This document shows positions 43,877 through 47,336 of a stretch of 47,336 nt of DNA, piece by piece. The translations under genes and the position numbers were made by a program. Source of the DNA: Bacteriovorax sp. (GTDB taxonomy: Bacteria > Bdellovibrionota > Bacteriovoracia > Bacteriovoracales > Bacteriovoracaceae); assembly GCA_014377485.1 (NCBI GenBank), contig JACMPM010000001.1:1-47336 (forward strand), read 5' to 3'. How positions within the stretch are numbered: position 1 is the stretch's first letter; each line of letters starts with the position of its first letter. The notes under the pieces were generated by a model. It saw only the letters and a program-made list of their open reading frames with translations. It was not told the DNA's origin and did no database searches.

Positions 43877-44830
43877 TTAATTATTTACTGTAATAGATCC
43901 AGATCGATTTAAGTCTGGCGTTTGGTTTAGAAGAGTTCCAGCTTCCATATTAACATCCAAGTTTACCTTGATGACATGTTTTTTATTGTCATTCATTCCA
44001 CCCAAAAGTTTATCAAAATTAACTTTTACAATTCCAAAACGTTCGTTGATTTTTTCAAACGTATATTCGGCTGGAGTGATACTGCGGTTGATGATAGTTT
44101 CATCTCCTTTTAACAAATGTCTTCTTTCAACATTTAGCTTTAGGTTGAAATTTGGATTTTTTGAAAGATCACCTGTTCTAAAAATAAGCACATGTCCGTC
44201 CAAATGCATTTCAGCGATCCCACCATCTAATGGAGCAAGAGTTTCTACAGCATCTAAAAGTTTTAGTGCAACATTATAGTTATGAATAACAGTTCCAGTA
44301 CGATCTACTTCTGTTGTTTTTTGCTCAGTAGAAAGGATTAAATATTTTGTGCAATCAGCATGTGATTTAATAACTTCACCTTCCATTGTAAATCCAACCA
44401 AGCAGCTTGTTGGATCCGTTGGCTCTTTTGGCTTGCGGGTTATTTTCACGTTGAAATTGGCTACAACCTGATGATCCACAACTTGATAAGGAGTTGTTAC
44501 GGTTTGGTAACATGTGTATGACACTTCTTTGTATTGAGGAAGCTGTTGGCATCTGTAAACCGGAACAGGATTACACACGCGTGCAGAGTCTCTTGTTTCA
44601 AAACATTGAACTTCAAGATAGTAATCACATGCATTTCTATAACCAGCAAGTTCAGAGCGCATGCAACTGTGAGCCATTGTTTCTTGACGATAAACCGTTC
44701 TAGTTTGGGTTGAATTAAGAAGAAAATTTTCTTCGGCTTCGGTGCCTAAAATTGGAAATGAGTGGCTATCAATTGATGAAGCCATTGCACTTGTTGCAGA
44801 CAATGCTAAAAAAATAATTAAACTTTTCAT
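43877..44830 (-). CDS. Exported cysteine-rich protein of unknown function
   Basis: The start is the ATG at 44830 with AGGAAC eight bases upstream; it gives 317 residues beginning with a signal peptide (MKSLIIFLALSATSAMA). A start 14 codons earlier is less likely. Residues about 45-130 contain at least seven Cys (CMRS, NACDYYLEVQCFET, CNPVPVYRCQQLP, YTCYQT) and would form disulfides outside the cytoplasm. The rest is beta-rich, with immunoglobulin- or lipocalin-like strands. No family recognised. It has its own terminator. Confidence 0.72.
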   Translation of the reverse strand: MKSLIIFLALSATSAMASSIDSHSFPILGTEAEENFLLNSTQTRTVYRQETMAHSCMRSELAGYRNACDYYLEVQCFETRDSARVCNPVPVYRCQQLPQYKEVSYTCYQTVTTPYQVVDHQVVANFNVKITRKPKEPTDPTSCLVGFTMEGEVIKSHADCTKYLILSTEQKTTEVDRTGTVIHNYNVALKLLDAVETLAPLDGGIAEMHLDGHVLIFRTGDLSKNPNFNLKLNVERRHLLKGDETIINRSITPAEYTFEKINERFGIVKVNFDKLLGGMNDNKKHVIKVNLDVNMEAGTLLNQTPDLNRSGSITVNN

Positions 44831-45043
44831 CGGAAAGTTCCTGGTAATAAGTATTAGTCTTATTTTGACCATATTAAAGAGAAAGACTTCAAGTCAACTA
44901 TTCGAGGATCTTGTCAGGATTTCGTGCTATCTTACAGAGCGATAAAAAACTTTAGTGTCATTTTGACCTTTAACGAATTGAGCTTTCATCACATATACGG
45001 CAATATACATTCAAGAACTTTATTGAATATTAAGGAGTCTTTA

Positions 45044-45658
45044 GTGAAACTAGTTTGGATTGTTTTTTTTAGTTTAAGTCTGCAAGTTGCTAAAGCAGAG
45101 TTTTTACCGCAAAGTTTTTCAGCAAAATTTGAACAGGAATATATCAGTATTCTAAAAGGCAATGTCAAAAAAGGACAAGGTGCAATCGATTATAAATATC
45201 CAAGCAATATCCGTTTTGAAACGTCTACTCCAAGCCAAATAATATTTGTCAGCAACGGAGTGAAGTCTTGGTATTACCGTGCACCCTTTATTGAAGGTGA
45301 AGATGGAGAAGTTTCTGAATCTCCTGCGAAAGACGGAAGCAGTGTTTATATTAAATTTTTTGATTCGTTAAAAAATGGTTTGTCGGCCAATTCACTTTAC
45401 GATGTTAAAAGTGCGGGAGATGGCATGCATGTTATTATTTTTAAGGCTAAAACGGCAAAAGAGTTTGGAATTAAAGAAGCTATTTTGACTTTCAATTCAG
45501 CCAAAGATAAAGATTTTTCTGAATTAAAAAAAATAGACCTTTTATTTCCCGATGGAAAAAAATCAACGCTGAGATTTATGGATTTAAAAGTAAATCCCAA
45601 TTTTGATGCCCAAAAATTTAATTTTGTAGCTCCACCAAAAACTAAAAAAACAAATTAA
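45044..45658 (+). CDS. lolA: LolA-like outer-membrane lipoprotein carrier
   Basis: Start GTG 45044, fixed by AAGGAG six bases before it; a far upstream ATG at 44924 would bury the signal peptide. The 204-residue product has signal peptide MKLVWIVFFSLSLQVAKA. Then come the LolA features: FSAKFEQEYIS, KKGQGAIDYKYPSNIRFET, IIFVSNGVKSWYYRAPF and repeated beta strands of the half-barrel that hides the lipid chains. LolA carries lipoproteins across the periplasm from LolCDE to the outer membrane; at least three lipoprotein genes lie in this window. The tail is lysine-rich. Family match good, exact name slightly less so. Confidence 0.82.
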   Translation: MKLVWIVFFSLSLQVAKAEFLPQSFSAKFEQEYISILKGNVKKGQGAIDYKYPSNIRFETSTPSQIIFVSNGVKSWYYRAPFIEGEDGEVSESPAKDGSSVYIKFFDSLKNGLSANSLYDVKSAGDGMHVIIFKAKTAKEFGIKEAILTFNSAKDKDFSELKKIDLLFPDGKKSTLRFMDLKVNPNFDAQKFNFVAPPKTKKTN

Positions 45659-45667
45659 TAAAATAAT

Positions 45668-47335
45668 TTAAAAGGGCTTGGCGAAGAAGTCTTTGTCGAT
45701 CATGAATTCTTCTTTGCCGGTGATTCTTTTGTAAGTCATATAATTTCTAAAAACTAATTTGATATAATTCCTGGTTTCTTCATACGGAATCATTTCGATA
45801 AATTCAATATAGTTGCCATTGAATCTTTCTTTTTCCCATACCATGATGACATTTTCGCTGGCATTATACGATGCTACTGTTTGGACAAATTTAGTATTAA
45901 ATTTTGCTCTTAAATCTTTTAATAGGGCCGTACCCAATTCTAAATTAGTATCCGGGTTATAGAGATCATTATGATCGCGATAAGGAATATCAAATTTTTT
46001 AGAAAGCTCCATTGCTTTCTCTGGAATCAATTGCATTAGTCCAAAAGCATCGGCCCATGAACGCTCACTCGGTACAAACGCGGACTCCTGTCTGGTAATT
46101 CCGAAAACTAATTCTTTGGGAACATTGTATTGACTGCCAAGCTTTTCAATTGAAGCAAGATAAGGAGTAGGGAAGACAACGTTTATGTATTTTTCAGTCA
46201 TAGCATTTCTAGAGCTCATTCTAAAATTATAAATCTGTCTCATACCCCCTTGGTACCACTGGGTTTGTGAGTAGAGGGACATTGCTCTTTCGCGCTCTGC
46301 TGGAGTTTTGAACTGAGAATCTATTTCTTTCATATATTTTTGCGAAAATATTTTTTCTTCCATTGCAATTAACCAGTCCAGGATTTGGAATCCCGTTAAG
46401 TCTGTATTAATAACTGTGGGAGGAATTGGAGTAAGCGGAATATTTAAATCAATTGTTGAAATAATACCATAATATCCAAATGGATCTGCTGCATTTACAA
46501 TGGCAAATGTCTCATTTGCTTCCAATGTTTTATCTAAACGCTGAAGTGCTTTGGCTTTCCAGTAATTTAACTTAGCTATAAAGTTTTGATTACTTGATTT
46601 TTTAACAAATAAATCGGCAAAGCTTACGACTTTTTTATCTCGTTTTAAAAGATAATTATTCCAGACAATGGCCCATTGTATATTTTCTCCGAGTGCCGCA
46701 TCCGTCACTTTAAATGTTCCGGCATTTTCAAAACTATTCAAAGCCTCCGTATTTTCTTTGCTTTCTTGTTGGAGAGAGCCATAAATCAACTGAGAATAGG
46801 CCTGCTGATTTACACTTCCTAGCTTTGAAGCAATGAGCTCATTGAGAATTTTACGGGCTTCTTTGTTTTTCTGATCTGTCCATACTGCTTTTGTCAAAGC
46901 TATTTTTGAATCAACCCAAAACTCAGTAAGTTTTTTATCGTCAGGATTTTTTCCCATTTCGCCTTTTAAAAATTTTTCCATTTCATAAGTTTTAAGTAAG
47001 AAAGTTTTTAAATCGCGGCTTATTTTATATGAAGTCCTGTAGGCATTATAAGCTTTAACTTTATCTTCGATGCTATACTCGCCATCGATTATTTGCTTGT
47101 ACAATGTACGAGCTGTATCGAATTTTCGGCTGGCTTCGAAGTCTTTAGCAATGGCGTATATGTTTTGTTCATTAATTTCTGTGTTATATCGCGGAGAAAT
47201 TTCTTTTAATCGATCAAGGTAGATTTTACTTTTTTCAGCATCTTTAAGTTTTTCAGCAATCTCAATAGCTCTGAGTATGAGTTTAATCTTTTCAGCTTGA
47301 ATAGGCCGATAAGCAATCAGGTCAAACGAAAACTG
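45668..47335 (-). CDS. Soluble lytic murein transglycosylase (Slt70-like), 5' end outside window
   Basis: The frame is open to the right edge, so the N-terminus with its signal peptide is missing and an internal TTG at 47104 is not a real start. In-window length is 555 residues. The first 400 are helical TPR-like repeats, as in the superhelical ring of Slt70. The SLT catalytic domain comes last: GITRQESAF with catalytic Glu (codon near 46086), then SWADAFGLMQLIP and VASYNASENV. It cleaves peptidoglycan glycan strands in the periplasm, giving anhydro-muropeptides that feed the NagZ/NagK route. It ends nine bases from the convergent lolA stop. Confidence 0.9.
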   Translation of the reverse strand, partial: QFSFDLIAYRPIQAEKIKLILRAIEIAEKLKDAEKSKIYLDRLKEISPRYNTEINEQNIYAIAKDFEASRKFDTARTLYKQIIDGEYSIEDKVKAYNAYRTSYKISRDLKTFLLKTYEMEKFLKGEMGKNPDDKKLTEFWVDSKIALTKAVWTDQKNKEARKILNELIASKLGSVNQQAYSQLIYGSLQQESKENTEALNSFENAGTFKVTDAALGENIQWAIVWNNYLLKRDKKVVSFADLFVKKSSNQNFIAKLNYWKAKALQRLDKTLEANETFAIVNAADPFGYYGIISTIDLNIPLTPIPPTVINTDLTGFQILDWLIAMEEKIFSQKYMKEIDSQFKTPAERERAMSLYSQTQWYQGGMRQIYNFRMSSRNAMTEKYINVVFPTPYLASIEKLGSQYNVPKELVFGITRQESAFVPSERSWADAFGLMQLIPEKAMELSKKFDIPYRDHNDLYNPDTNLELGTALLKDLRAKFNTKFVQTVASYNASENVIMVWEKERFNGNYIEFIEMIPYEETRNYIKLVFRNYMTYKRITGKEEFMIDKDFFAKPF

Positions 47336-47336
47336 A

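Noticed and set aside
44494-44945. Short plus-strand ORFs opposite the cysteine-rich exported protein
   Set aside because: The minus-strand gene has signal peptide, ribosome site and terminator; these frames have none.

Overview
The window is AT-rich, gene-dense bacterial chromosome: about 45 protein genes, one tRNA, very short or overlapping gene junctions, and no prophage, insertion sequence or CRISPR array that I can see. The gene content fits a didermic bacterium with an outer membrane (LolA, several lipoproteins, LpoA-like protein, lytic transglycosylase, MreB). Several membrane FHA proteins with TPR tails, a histone-like lysine-rich protein and the amino-sugar genes make a Bdellovibrionota lineage (Bacteriovorax/Peredibacter type) my best guess. 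That assignment is inference from gene style, not a database match.

Layout. 1-4.4 kb: end of a NodU/CmcH-type carbamoyltransferase, a SPASM/radical SAM enzyme and two divergent GT-B glycosyltransferases, probably part of a surface-glycan or natural-product locus that starts upstream. 4.5-8.3 kb: the grpE-dnaK-dnaJ chaperone set. 8.3-12.8 kb: a cytochrome P460-like protein, a small lipoprotein, a beta-propeller-like exported protein and an LpoA-like lipoprotein. 12.8-14.1 kb: an unlisted 34-residue lysine-rich ORF and an AMP nucleosidase with a histone-like N-terminal tail. 14.1-19.7 kb: mreB, a PilZ protein, a lipoprotein, two Dpp/Opp-type permeases and nagZ, apparently one operon linking cell shape, c-di-GMP and muropeptide uptake and recycling.

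19.8-28.4 kb: a TadC-like protein with a cysteine-rich exported domain, a DUF192 protein, three membrane FHA proteins, a PP2C phosphatase and a response regulator, mostly overlapping. This looks like a phosphothreonine-controlled envelope machine without its kinase in view. 28.4-35.8 kb: birA, rph, rdgB, tRNA-Pro, smc, then two small envelope genes. 35.9-40.8 kb: a cytochrome P450, two related stand-alone condensation-like acyltransferases and a DGAT2/PlsC-like acyltransferase, a compact lipid or natural-product cluster without any carrier protein. 40.8-43.8 kb: a nagK-nagA-nagB-II operon turning GlcNAc into fructose-6-phosphate. 43.9-47.3 kb: a cysteine-rich exported protein, lolA and a 5'-truncated lytic transglycosylase.

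Two themes recur. One is peptidoglycan turnover: lytic transglycosylase, NagZ, murein-type permeases, NagK/NagA/NagB-II, LpoA-like protein and MreB. The other is a set of genes without Shine-Dalgarno sequences whose -10 boxes lie 5-8 bases before the start codon, which predicts leaderless mRNAs. It is clearest for nagK and for the P450/condensation gene pair, which share one palindromic -10 box.
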